Shown: in pieces, positions 13,109 to 22,510 of the stretch
Numbering within the stretch: the first letter of the stretch is position 1
Layout of the letters: every line of letters starts with the position of its first letter
Program-made: the position numbers and the translations under genes
The notes under the pieces: generated by a model
What the model was told of the DNA's origin: nothing
The model's input: the letters and a program-made list of their open reading frames with translations, nothing else
The model's database searches: none
NCBI GenBank assembly: GCA_032622095.1
Contig: CP136069.1
Coordinates: 153,253,043-153,317,042, forward strand
From: Siphonodentalium dalli
Taxonomy: Eukaryota; Mollusca; Scaphopoda; Gadilida; Siphonodentaliidae
DNA length: 64,000 nucleotides
Direction of reading: 5' to 3'

Positions 13109-13503
13109 GTCGTCATCACCAACAGCATCGTCGTCGTCATTATCATTGAAACATCATCATCATCATCATCGTCGACATCGACATAATCAGTAGCATTACA
13201 TCATCATCGTCATCATTAACTTCATCATCATAATCATCATCATCATCGTCGTCGTTCTCATCGTTAACATATATAATGGTCGTCTAATTATAATAGTTAT
13301 AAACTAATTATAATCCGCAGATACTTAGCGGAGATTCACGCGACAGACTACCCCTGGCGTACAAACAGAGTGACGATTCTCCCCCAGAGGAACTAGGGAC
13401 GATCATAAGGCTGTGTTTAACAGACCCAACATTCCCAGCGTTCGTTAGCCAAGTTGAGCTCGAGTTGAAGGATGTCATTACGTCAGACTGTCAGGCCACA
13501 TGA
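6167..13503 (+). CDS. REC114: REC114, meiotic recombination protein (six coding exons)
   Basis: Spliced CDS: 6167-6265, 8485-8571, 9073-9156, 11214-11369, 11646-11705, 13321-13503 (stop TGA). Every intron is GT-AG and phase 0, and the product is 222 residues (human REC114 is about 266). REC114 partners MEI4 and, in mammals, TOPOVIBL, ANKRD31 and IHO1 on meiotic chromosome axes to promote SPO11 double-strand breaks. Seen here: WRLSRYARC at residues 9-17 (human WPLQRYARC); a PH-like core at about 34-125 with strands such as PLTLVIT (41-47), SQGKTVL (56-62), ARKFRLKF (94-101) and a CRDCTETLAKYM helix (113-124); a variable linker; and a C-terminal module at 185-215 (EELGTIIRLCL, then FPAFV at 200-204, then VELELKDV). 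In the family the C-terminal module binds MEI4. The start is chosen because exon 1 holds an ATG just after a 3' splice site and the RYARC block follows at the expected distance. An untranslated first exon upstream is inferred but not located. Confidence 0.93.
7228..8297 (-). mobile_element. Helitron-like non-autonomous element, copy 2, in REC114 intron 1
   Basis: Same organisation as 4289-5775: minus-strand hairpin CGCCAGTGGCG and CTAG at one end, TTGAGAACTCCGTATATA at the other, and TTTGAGCTCAATCGG plus TTCGAGTCTATAAAGGA inside. A poly(T)-rich 7270-7440 segment is present. It lies wholly within the first REC114 coding intron. Confidence 0.6.
8485..8571 (+). CDS. REC114: REC114 coding exon 2
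   Basis: 29 residues (34-62), the first strands of the PH-like domain. The acceptor is strong (tttttttcttcag) and the donor is CTG|gtgagt. An alternative donor at 8558 (AAG|gtaaaa) would drop the GKTVL residues that align with human FQGQTLL and would shift the frame of exon 3, so the 8571 donor is preferred. Confidence 0.9.
9073..9156 (+). CDS. REC114: REC114 coding exon 3
   Basis: 28 residues (63-90) beginning ESHNLSS, aligned by position with human EGFSLIG and the following strands. The acceptor is cataacttttcag and the donor TCG|gtatgt. A closer donor at 9100 (CGG|gtatgc) would lose the strand encoded by LCIIQKI and is disfavoured. This is the least conserved exon. Confidence 0.85.
9557..9830. 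mobile_element. Palindromic MITE in REC114 intron 3
   Basis: Two arms of about 130 bases meet near 9690. CAATGTTCAGGTTTTATATC pairs with the reverse complement of GATACCAAGCCTAAACATTG, and further blocks (ATTGTCGGGAACT, AAACATGT.., CACCACG/CACCACA) match along the arms. It is a foldback without coding. Confidence 0.75.
10722..11110 (+). repeat. Helitron-type tandem repeat fragment in REC114 intron 3
   Basis: GACTCGAAAACTGCTCGACC, then CCGACTCAAATTGGTATGTA, repeat about three times at a period of about 120-130 bases, each with CGTGCGACC and CTCATATACG blocks. It ends just before the exon 4 acceptor region. Confidence 0.6.
11214..11369 (+). CDS. REC114: REC114 coding exon 4
   Basis: 52 residues (91-142): the last PH strand (RKFRLKF, human RLFRVQF), the helix DVCRDCTETLAKYM (human EHCCSCVQKLAQYI) and the start of the linker. 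The acceptor is tatgttcttgtag. A second AG seven bases downstream (aaacag at 11215-11220) would break the phase-0 join with exon 3. The donor is AAG|gtatac. Confidence 0.92.
11646..11705 (+). CDS. REC114: REC114 coding exon 5
   Basis: 20 residues (143-162) of polar linker (TSQPDSKQLS...), with acceptor ttattattttcag and donor AAG|gtaaat. The length is divisible by three, so skipping would keep the frame. Confidence 0.85.
12904..13260. repeat. REC114: Self-complementary GAT/ATC trinucleotide microsatellite in REC114 intron 5
   Basis: Runs of GAT and GAC triplets (12904-13030) switch near 13027 to runs of ATC and GTC triplets (13031-13260). The two halves are complementary, so single strands can fold into a long hairpin. 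The poly-Met, poly-His and poly-Ile open frames across it are artefacts of the triplets. Confidence 0.95.
13321..13503 (+). CDS. REC114: REC114 coding exon 6 (C-terminal MEI4-binding module)
   Basis: 60 residues plus TGA. Contains EELGTIIRLCL, then FPAFVSQVELELKDV, the best conserved stretch with vertebrate REC114 (EELGPFLRLCL, then FPAFVEEVEKELKKL). The acceptor (taatccgcag) has a weak pyrimidine tract and sits shortly after a long GAT/ATC microsatellite. Confidence 0.94.
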   Translation: MLSGDSRDRLPLAYKQSDDSPPEELGTIIRLCLTDPTFPAFVSQVELELKDVITSDCQAT

Positions 13504-13509
13504 AGCTCA

Positions 13510-14742
13510 ACATCACAAGGAAACTAGCTGACAAACCAGAATACAACTACAATCATGTAACTCACACCTATTGCAGAAAATAAACTTAAGTCCGATTGCG
13601 CCCAAATGTTTACTATATCCTGCCCCACATCTTAGAATACGACACACACAATTTCAGTGTCACCCAGCATTTTGACGGCCAATCCCCCAGTAACTGAATA
13701 AATTCTAGCATTATGTAGAATGCTATTTTAAGGTACGTTCGCACATTGACAATTTAATTTGTTTGTAAATTTTGGATGCAATTTGTCGTAGATGGCTGTA
13801 GTGTGCATGCTATATGATACGAACGACACACTGATTATATATGTGATATGAACGACAAACTAATTATGTGATATGAACGACACATTACTTATGTGATATG
13901 AACGACACATTACTTATGAAATATACATGCCCAACAGATGAACCGAATTTCAAGCTTGGTCTGATGTTGTGGGGCATTTCTATGTGCGATTCCGATCGAT
14001 ACTTTGATGGGAAATGGGAGTTTGATCAAGCTCACCGAGACACGCACATTTCGAGCAATGGACACTCATACTGAGTCAGTGCATACATAAATCTGATATT
14101 CATAATTCATAAAGATATTGTGCAACTGACCGAAATTAGCCTCGAAGTCAAGCCTTAGTTATACGTGTGCCTGTCATTTGCAGAACGGGGTATAGTGGGC
14201 TAGCATCACTAAATTCAACCACTGCATGGGGACCTCATTCTGCTTAGGCCTCATCTTCTCTGGAAAGTTTCTTTTTTTATCAAATTTCTGTCTTCACATA
14301 GATTCTAATTGTTTTCAGTTTAGTTTCTCTATATCTCCAAATTGGTAGACGACACAGTGCACATTCGAGGTTCTCAATGCGTGTATACATAACAACAGGC
14401 ATAATTTGGGAACTTCAATCTGAGTCCTATGTCTCCCATAGCAGATGATGCCACGCAGAATGAGGTCCCAAGAGGGTGAATTTTGTGATGCTAGCCCGCT
14501 GTGGGGGATAGGCCAAATTGTTAGGCCAAAGTATTCTCTTATGTATGCGAGGCTCTCGTGGGAGACTCGCACGTATAAGAGAATATTGGCACAGGGTTTT
14601 TGCAAAAAAGTTAGGAGCTCCAGTCACTTTTGGATTATACATTTTGGTATTACAGAATATGTTACTTCGGTTGTTTGATCGCTTACTTGAGCGATGAAAT
14701 ACAAACAGTTATTGTTAGAGTGATTCTTGCCAGGTATATACT
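13510..14742. other. REC114 3' flank and diverged dispersed repeat
   Basis: Short tandem GATATGAACGACAC units lie at 13815-13910. 13930-14185 shares AAGCTTGGTCTGATGT and GATTCCGATCG with 9225-9290 and more weakly with 44090-44290, a possible SINE-like family. 14515-14605 holds a hairpin built on TATTCTCTTATGTATGCGAG. No gene is supported. Confidence 0.5.
13579..13584 (+). terminator. REC114: Poly(A) signal AATAAA of REC114
   Basis: AATAAA 75 bases after the TGA. A second AATAAA lies at 13697-13702. Either could serve as the 3' end signal. Confidence 0.6.
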
Positions 14743-15219
14743 TTAAAGGTACTCAACCCGTAAAGAGGGTCCCCATCTCAACAGATTCCAACAACAACAA
14801 TCCGATCGGAGGGTCCTATATTACTATTTCTTTGGCTTTGGGGGTAAAAAATATTTGATTCGAGTCGAGGAACCCATCAAACAAAGCTCAGAGTTATTAG
14901 ATATTGATTTTTGAAATTTGTTATAAACTCGAGATCAGTACTACTAACTGCCGTAATCTGCTCTGGATGTGTTCTCCAAATCTATTCAAACAGACAAGGA
15001 TGGATAACTCTAAAATCAAGTGGTAATTTTAACGCAATTTTTACTGAGTTCTGGGCCAGATAGTATTCCCGATAATGAAAAATAATAGATTTCTAAAATC
15101 GATATCTAACAAATCTGAGCTTTGATGGGTGACTTCCTCGACTCGAATCAAATATTTTTGATCCCCGAAGCCATTGAAATAGTAATTGAGAGGAGTTTTA
15201 TCGGGTTGAGTACCTTTAA
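14743..15219. mobile_element. MITE with TTAA target duplication (piggyBac-like ends)
   Basis: TTAA flanks both sides of inverted ends AGGTACTCAACCCG and CGGGTTGAGTACCT. Subterminal inverted blocks include AAATATTTGATTCGAGTCGA and GAGGAACCCATCAAA. The length (about 470 bases) and lack of coding make it non-autonomous. Family copies are at 2318, 41113 and 56822. Confidence 0.85.
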
Positions 15220-15459
15220 GCAAAACAGAGTTTTGTGTGCCTGCCATTTGCAGAATGAGGTGCAAATTTAAATTTTCCAAAAACCAGGCAATTTGTGCGA
15301 GTCTACTGTCGGTACTATTAATAGTTCTTACGCAACACAATATACATTTATAAAAATGATATAAATATATACTCAAATATTGAATTAACACGAATGCCGA
15401 TTTGAAAACATACATATGGACAAGAATATAAGTTCATAAATATTTATAGCCTATATGTG

Positions 15460-15570
15460 ACCCGGGATTTTTTTCACCCTGTGCCAATGCATTCTCTTAT
15501 ATATGCGAGTCGACTATAGGTCGCCCCGCATATATAAGAGAATGCATTGGCATAAAAAAAATTCGTTAGA
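15460..15570. repeat. Hairpin repeat with perfect 22-base stems
   Basis: GCCAATGCATTCTCTTATAT and its inverted partner are separated by about 30 bases that themselves partly pair (GCGAGTCGACTATAGGTCG). It is one half of the element at 55747-56179. Further copies lie at 14515-14605 and in both ends of the 55.7-kb element. Confidence 0.8.
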
Positions 15571-15769
15571 TATCTCGATTTTTGTCGTTATGTTTTAGCA
15601 TAGGAATTGGGGAAAGAAACTTATGATCATATACTAATAGCCTGTATCGAAGGCTAATATTTGTTATCATTTGTTTTTACTATAGACTAATGCTGATATC
15701 ATGCATTATACAAGCATTGTGCATGTTTTGAGTATGGAATGAGCATCGTGCAATGATTCCAAAATAGAA

Positions 15770-17248
15770 TTACCCCAATCGCCTTCCGAGTCTGTTCCAG
15801 AACGTGCTGTATTTAGAGTTGCACAGAGGATATACAATGGACGGATCGAGCTCGCGCAGTTCTCGAATTTCTCCAGGTACGTTTCGCAGACTAGATAACT
15901 CTAGTAAAACGATGACGTCACGGCACTCGTAAATGCCAAACATTCTTGCCATATTAAATTCGAAAAGACACCATTCATCAGAAACGTAATTTTCGCTGAG
16001 AACAACCAGTGTTCTTTTGCTGTTATTGACTGCATAGATAAGTCCCGCCTCAGCACTCCACCCTGCTGGCAAATCTCTATCGGACACACACAGCTTGTAC
16101 CCATGCCCAACTTCCAGATTATTTGTCAATTCAGACAGAATGCTACGATCACCATCAGCACAAGAAACATAAGCATCGAAGTTGAAGTCTTTTAGTTGTT
16201 TGCGTGACCTCACTTTCATATATCCACCATAGCGACCATATTTATATTTTGTGAGATTGTATATATATCTGAATCGCCACCGGTACCGATAAACAAGACC
16301 AGACGCTGCAGCACATACGAACAAAATTATGCCTGAACCGGAAATTAATATTATTAGTATGTAATTCGCAGAACACTTATCTTTCAGTTTACTGACCATG
16401 AAAGCTAGAGCTGCGAAATCGCGATTCGATCCCCAGAATGTGCACGTTATTTTCTCAGCCTCATCAATTTGAACGTCAGTGCTTAGCAACCAATACAGGA
16501 AACGTTGTGTGTCACAGTCGCATCGAAAAGAATTATTCAATAACAAAAGATTTAGTTGTAGTCCATAGCCGCCCAAAAGATCCATTGATCCCTGTGATAG
16601 GGATTCAATTTCGTTCCAGCTCAGGTCTATGAAATCTACGTCCAGTGAGTGTTTCAGATCAACCAGGAAGTCTGTGAGGTGATTTCCTCTAAGAATTATC
16701 GTTCTTAGTTTCGTATTTTTCCTGAAAATATTAGCTGGGGAACGAATATTGTTATATGATAGGTCAACAACCTCGATATTGTTCATATGTTGCAGCAGGG
16801 GCTGGTGGGCGACTGGCAACGATCTTCCGATAAGATTGTTGCTGAGATTGAGATGAATCAAATTGTCTAAGTTCTGCAGCCTTATGTCTAGCACATCCAG
16901 ATTGTTTTGACTAAGATCTAGATGGCTGACACTTTCGAGAGATTGGAGCGCAATATGCAACAATTTATTCCGCTGGGCGGTCAACACTCTGATGTTTGGG
17001 TAACGGCTGAAAGAGGATTCATCAAGTTGGCTGATTTCGTTGTCAGATATGTCTAATTTAATGGTGTTAGTTGGCAGATCGTCGGGTACACGAGTCAAAT
17101 GTCTTCCGCTGCAATCCACATCAAACCCACCAATAGCTTCCACCTGGTTACACTTTTTGTTAGGTGGGTAGATTTGCCCGTTTGAGACTGCAATGTACTT
17201 CATTGATAGGGTAACGAATAAAGTGATGAACATTCTCCTGGAAAGCAT
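15770..17248 (-). CDS. Toll-like receptor, short single-cysteine-cluster type (LRR-TM-TIR)
   Basis: 492 residues read from one exon. In order: a signal peptide (about 1-24); an LRRNT-like cysteine pair (C33, C46); about seven LRRs (about 62-240) with LxLSxNxL cores such as HLDLSQNNL and HLNLSNNLI; an LRRCT (C243, C245, C269, C292); a membrane span (about 296-320); a basic juxtamembrane stretch; and a cytoplasmic TIR (354-492). TIR box 1 is FDAYVSC (357-363), box 2 is LCVSDRDLPAG (386-396) and box 3 is FW (483-484). TLRs sense microbial ligands or Spaetzle-like ligands and signal through MyD88-type TIR adaptors. The ectodomain is short next to vertebrate TLRs (usually 19-25 LRRs) but such compact receptors occur in lophotrochozoans. 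The upstream in-frame Met at 17299 is rejected because a splice acceptor lies between it and Met 17248. The receptor is the only clear coding sequence on this strand and converges with REC114. Confidence 0.95.
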   Translation of the reverse strand: MLSRRMFITLFVTLSMKYIAVSNGQIYPPNKKCNQVEAIGGFDVDCSGRHLTRVPDDLPTNTIKLDISDNEISQLDESSFSRYPNIRVLTAQRNKLLHIALQSLESVSHLDLSQNNLDVLDIRLQNLDNLIHLNLSNNLIGRSLPVAHQPLLQHMNNIEVVDLSYNNIRSPANIFRKNTKLRTIILRGNHLTDFLVDLKHSLDVDFIDLSWNEIESLSQGSMDLLGGYGLQLNLLLLNNSFRCDCDTQRFLYWLLSTDVQIDEAEKITCTFWGSNRDFAALAFMVSKLKDKCSANYILIILISGSGIILFVCAAASGLVYRYRWRFRYIYNLTKYKYGRYGGYMKVRSRKQLKDFNFDAYVSCADGDRSILSELTNNLEVGHGYKLCVSDRDLPAGWSAEAGLIYAVNNSKRTLVVLSENYVSDEWCLFEFNMARMFGIYECRDVIVLLELSSLRNVPGEIRELRELDPSIVYPLCNSKYSTFWNRLGRRLG

Positions 17249-17263
17249 GTTACAACCTCGGCT

Positions 17264-17281
17264 TCTGAAAAGAAACAGATT
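17264..17281 (-). promoter_or_regulatory. 3' splice site in the Toll-like receptor 5' UTR
   Basis: Read on the minus strand, a pyrimidine tract and AG (ctgtttcttttcag) precede AAGCCGAGG, and the ATG at 17248 follows 15 bases later. This implies an untranslated first exon at higher coordinates and decides the start codon. The upstream exon was not found. Confidence 0.7.
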
Positions 17282-17649
17282 GCGCAAGATGTGCTTCAAA
17301 CATTCTCAACAACTCGGCCATTTCCGCATCGCTCGGAAATAGAAACCACATTCGCTCAATGCTACAAACGGCCCAATCGTCACCCTCGTCGAATCGGCTA
17401 TTCGTCGGAAAGTACCGAGGAGTCCGGTTGTACATATACATGTAACAGATGTGAATGGAGCCGAATTTATTCACTACATTGCTGAAGCAAACTTGATCGC
17501 TTATTAAATAGTGATAAATAGTAATAATTACTTAGTTCAACTAAGTTTAACAGTCAACAGACGTATTTTCCGGTAATATGCACATGATCAATCACGCGAT
17601 TGAAATAGTTCCGCAGATATAGAGTCTATTCGTGGGAGAGGTTATTTCG

Positions 17650-18340
17650 ATGCGAAAACGGAAATGGCCGAGCAGGTGAGATTCGTGCTTCAATATGACA
17701 TATATATATATATAATGTTATAATTCTGTCGCAAGGATTGAATACACTATGTGTGTCGTAAAGAAGAATAGTACCACTAATTACCGTCTAGCATGGGTGG
17801 TTGTTATATGCGGTTATGGAATAATTGTGGAGTTATCATATAAAATCGTGTGAATAACATTAAAGCGACTTACAACCACCAAGCTTGATTTTAAACCTAG
17901 CCTAATAATTTATTCCTTTAGTTTTAATATATGTCTCGTTGCGGGTGTTAAGATATATCGACACATAAATTTACATAGACTACTCATATACATACTAATA
18001 TTCGCCCCAAAAAAGTAGTTGCTCCTTTCATATATATTATGGAACAATAAAGAGCATGTTTTTTTTAAATATAATTTTCCTATTTAGTTTGTGCTTGTTA
18101 GCAGTCGGGCATAGTATCTCTTGATTTCATTTACTAACAAAGAAATATTCCCAACAACTTTATTTTTGAGAAATATTGCGGTAAACTTGTTGGTTAATGA
18201 TACGTGTTATACATCATAGATCGTCTTTATATATATACTCAGTCGTTAGCCACCACTTCGCGATATATATGTTCTTTGACCAGTTGATCGTTTTTAACTT
18301 TGCGGGTAACATTTTAATTCGATTAGGATTTCTAACTACG
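17650..18340. other. No supported gene
   Basis: Contains an isolated ATGGCCGAGCAG|gtgaga at 17664-17681 that resembles a tiny first coding exon, but no continuing exon was found. The rest is AT-rich with a TA run near 17700. Confidence 0.3.
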
Positions 18341-18347
18341 TTGGTAC

Positions 18348-18860
18348 TAGATCATTGCATGAATCTCTACTCTGACAAACGCCCGTAGAGATCAAGAATA
18401 TATTAGTGAAAAACGTCATATTTTCATATTCCGGCGGCCATCTTAGGTGGGGATTTTCAAATTTGCCCTATAAAAGTGGCGGTATGTCTTAGCTTCACGA
18501 AAATATATACATTTGTCTAAATTTTACCAGACTTTCCTGCTATAATTTGCATCAGACTGACTTTGGGCCTAGTCTGAAAAACGGCGGCCATTATGGACAA
18601 CATCTTGTCTGGAGTCTACACGGCCTCTTTTTTTTTAAATTGCTTAAAAGTTGAAGGACATAATAAGGAACAAAATGAGTATGGTAAAGTAAAGTCCCAG
18701 TGGGGTGTGCAAGGGTACCCCTATTAGCTACCGGACTAAAGATTCCCTGACAAAACTTCAAACAGTTCCAAGGTTTTGTACTAGTGTAATATGATCTATA
18801 CGGGCGTTAGGCACGGTCAAGATTCAAGGCATGATCTACGTTGGTACGTGTATATCATAT
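18348..18860. repeat. Broken palindromic repeat enclosing a G-tract-family fragment
   Basis: 18348-18400 (AATCTCTACTCTGAC, AACGCCCGTAGAGATC) and 18735-18850 (TTCCAAGGTTTTGTACTAG, GGGCGTTAG) are the two inverted halves of the repeat seen intact at 19690-19925. Between them 18592-18735 matches the window-start repeat. Confidence 0.65.
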
Positions 18861-18979
18861 CACAAGGCAGGAATTAATTTTCACACAGGGTGCTTTGCAA
18901 ATGAATTACGAAAAATTAGAATTGACCAATAAAAATAATACTGCAAGAATTTGAAAAAGGAAAGCAATACCTCGAGGTC

Positions 18980-19100
18980 CAGAAATGAACATCCAAACAA
19001 AACAAGATATTTGTATATGTATACTGTGGAACTTATCACAGAAATAAACATCCAAACAAAACAAGATATTTGTATATGTATACTGTGGAACTTATCACAT
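18980..19100 (+). repeat. 59-bp direct tandem duplication
   Basis: The unit containing ACATCCAAACAAAACAAG and ATACTGTGGAACTTATCACA occurs at about 18989 and 19048, with only one or two differences. Confidence 0.9.
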
Positions 19101-19679
19101 GCGCAGATGCTTGCACTGCTGTCGGTCCAATTTGAAATAAATACAATTTAATTTTTACACAACAGTACTGGCTGTCGGGACTCGATAGCATGACGATGAG
19201 TCACTGGCTACTAACTACTGGGAATTCCACAATAGGCTGCATCAGGTCTATTTCTGGGAAACTCAGCATATAATATAATACTACATTCTACGTTCTACAT
19301 TCAATTTGAATAGCTTATACATCTGATCGACGAAGTGCATTACAATAAAAGCTCACACACCTCGCTCTATACGGCTGAGCAGCATGGGACGGAGGTCACA
19401 CGCAGTGTTCCAGGACGGTACGAACACAAGCACCGGAAAGTATGCCTTGAAACTTAATTAAATGGTGAATGAAGAAGTGTACTTCACTGTAGGTGGAAGG
19501 TCCTAACTCGAAATTTCACAAATTAAGTGACTTTGTGAGCGATTTTGCTTTGCGTCGCTTGCAATTATTGAATTTCTCCTGGGTAATTAATTCAATGTTT
19601 ATTGCGATATCGGCTCAGTGAAGTACATTATCAAGGAACAGATTATAACTTAGAAATATATTCCCAGCGTTATTTTTCG

Positions 19680-19925
19680 ACTTTATAAGGTCAAAACTTC
19701 AAAAAGTTCCAAGGTTTTGTACTGGTGGAATATGATATCTACGGGCCTTAGCCTGGATAGAGTTTCATGGCATGATCTAGTAGACTGGATGAAATGAAAT
19801 TTCGAATTCAGATCGCCTTTACGAAGACGTATAATGGACGTTAGATCATGCCACGAATCTCTACTCTGGCTAACGCCCGCAGAGATTATATTCCACCAGT
19901 ACAAAACCTGGAAACTTTTTGATAT
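19680..19925. mobile_element. Palindromic MITE forming the outer tip of palindrome A
   Basis: AGTTCCAAGGTTTTGTACTG pairs with the inverted CAGTACAAAACCTGGAAACT. Inner blocks ATGATATCTACGGGC and CATGGCATGATCTA also pair. A similar right half is found at 26130-26151 plus 31611-31669, split by element E. Confidence 0.75.
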
Positions 19926-21817
19926 TCTGACCCCTTCTGACAGGGAACTTTATAACATTGAACAAACAATTAAGGCAGGGAATATTTCTTTGTTTATATT
20001 TGTTAATCGATAATCTACTTCAAAGTATGGGGTGGTTCCAGCTCGAAATTGCATGCATTTTTGCGACATTAATATGAACCGATATCGCAAAACTGCTGCT
20101 GAACCCCAAAAAGTGACAAAAATCACTTCTATTTACACTTCCGCGTACATCGATGAATTTTGGTTTGATGATACTTCTAAGTGTACTCATTAAGAAAACA
20201 CAACTTAAGAAAGGGATTTTCCTGGGGTTTTCAGATAAGAAAGGGGGTCCCATGCTGAACCCCAAAACGTGATTTTTCACTTTTTTTTTACACTTTCGCG
20301 TACATCCATAATATTTGGTCTCAAAGTACTTTGATATATACTAATTATAAAAACACAAATTAAGAAGCAACTTTTCCTGGGGTTTTAAGATAAGAAGGGC
20401 GTCATCGGGTCACCCCTCAAAACGTAAAAAATTACTTTTATTTACATGATTGCAATCGTCCAACGTGTGTATATGTGCGTACACCCCTGGAACGTTGCAC
20501 TATTACAACCAATACATCCCTAAATCGATACGATCAACTTAAGAAATATATATTCATGTCGTTTTCTGATAAGAACGAGACTTGTTACCCCCCCCCCCCC
20601 CCCCCCCCCACAACCCGATCCATTTTCTAGAACTATAAGAGAGCCAGTTTTATGAAAATTATAGCGGGAAAATCTAGTAAAATGTATACAAATGTATATA
20701 TTTGCGTGAAGCTAAGACATAATGACACTTTTTTGGGCCAAAATTGAAACTCACCATCCAAGATGGCCGCCAAAATGGCTGCCGGAAGTTGAAAATATGA
20801 CATTTTTTCACAAATATCTTCTAGATCCATTCATGCTGTTTGGAACTGATTGAGTAATGCAACTTTATTTTGTGTTTTTTATATTAACTGATCATTGGAG
20901 CAATTAAATATGCAATTATTGGGGTCCTAACCCCTTCCGATCCCTCAAAAATTCGATTTTACAGAACGCAGTACAAAATTTTACAAAAAAATCACAATTG
21001 GGATTCTAGTCACATTTCAACAAGAAATGAAAAGAACATTGTAATGTAAGTGAGGCATATCATTACCTATGAATATTCCAAATCTGTGGAACCATAAATC
21101 TTACGTTGGCTCAAAATGGCTGCGAAAATGGCCGCTAAAATATGGAAAATGGTAAATATTGCCCCAGGGTGTCCTGCAGTCGCTTACAAGTTGTGGTTGA
21201 TGTACACAATTGGCTAATCTGTTTTCTATACATTGCATACTAACATGTCTGATGCACCATGGATCATTTTTACTATTGTCACCACTGACATTTACCAGAA
21301 ATATTGGACATAAATATCGGCAAGAATTCACTTTTCGGGGTTCGACCATTTGTTCAAGTAAAATGTAACTATCTTTGGATTGAAAGGTGTTTATTGTTTT
21401 GGTCTATCTTAAATGTGTCACACTACGGTGTTTATAGACTAAATTGCTCAAGATGGCTTCCAAAATGGCAACCAAATTTGTAAAAAGTTAAAAGTCAACA
21501 TATCCCGAACATTATTCTCTGCGTTATCCGAAAAAAGTGGCAAATTGTGACTCACTTGGTTATTGTACGTGTTAGTTACAATGTAATTAACTGACAACTA
21601 TGTTCTATTATGTTTGTCCCAGTTCCGTATGGGGCATGACAAATTCATTTTAAAGTTGCAGTATGGAATTTTGCGGAGAACCATATTATTGAAAGGAAAT
21701 GGGCAGAACTTTGAGACTGAACTGAGATGAACCATTATATGTGGGTATTCTGGCCCATTATGATAAAAAGTTATCAACTGGATACAGGGTGGAAGCCAAT
21801 ATGGTAGCCAGGGAGTT

Positions 21818-22429
21818 ATGACCATAGATGAGGATAATAGGTATACAGGGAGTTATTGTATGGTCATGAATGGTGTGTGGGTATATAGGGAGTGCCCTGT
21901 TGGTAACGGTGGGGCGTATATTTATATATGTTGTGGATGTGTTATCATTGGTGGTGTGTGGGGAGTAGATTTATTATCATGGATGGCGTGTATGAGTATG
22001 GCAAGTATGGAACTTATGAGTGGTCGTATGTGCGGATATTGGTTTATCTGGAAGGGCTCATCATTGGTGATGTGCATATGTAAACCTGAATTTACTCCAT
22101 GGTCATGGTTATGGCGAATAGGTATACATGTAGTGGCTGTATGGTACATGTGAGGTGAATATGTATACATTGAGTGACTGTATGATCGTGAATGTAGTGA
22201 ATATGTATACATAGAGTGACTATATGGTCGGGTGTAGGTGTTCATGCATGGTGACTCGTGGCTGTATCGTCATTTGTGGTATGTACGGGTATAACCAAGT
22301 ATGGCTGTATGATCAGGTGTACTAGTACATGTACGTGTATAAAGTGGGTGACTATGTTGTCATTTGTGTGGTGTTTATGTACATGTGGAGTGACTGGGGT
22401 AATGGGTGGGTTGTACATGTGTACTTTGA
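21818..22429 (-). repeat. 42-bp satellite array, left half of A
   Basis: About 15 diverged units in the GT-rich orientation. The unit carries GTATAC and, inverted, TAGTCACTCCATGTATAC. Reading frames stay open because 42 is divisible by three. Confidence 0.85.
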
Positions 22430-22510
22430 GTGGCTATCGCTTTCCACAATAACTCAAGGATATGTTAATCAATAGACAGGTCATGTCATATCGTGGAAAG
22501 CGATAGCCAC
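22430..22510. repeat. Boundary inverted repeat at the centre of A
   Basis: An 18-base sequence (GTGGCTATCGCTTTCCAC, 22430-22447) is repeated inverted at 22493-22510 across a 45-base spacer. The spacer contains AACTCAAGGATATGTTAA, which also occurs next to single copies of the boundary at 51895-51930 and 63150-63200. Confidence 0.9.

Noticed and set aside
12768-13149. Poly-Met, poly-His and poly-Ile proteins of 95-120 residues
   Set aside because: They are readings of the GAT/ATC microsatellite inside REC114 intron 5.
17249-17299. N-terminal extension of the Toll-like receptor to Met at 17299
   Set aside because: A clear pyrimidine tract and AG lie between the two methionines, and the shorter start gives a normal signal peptide.
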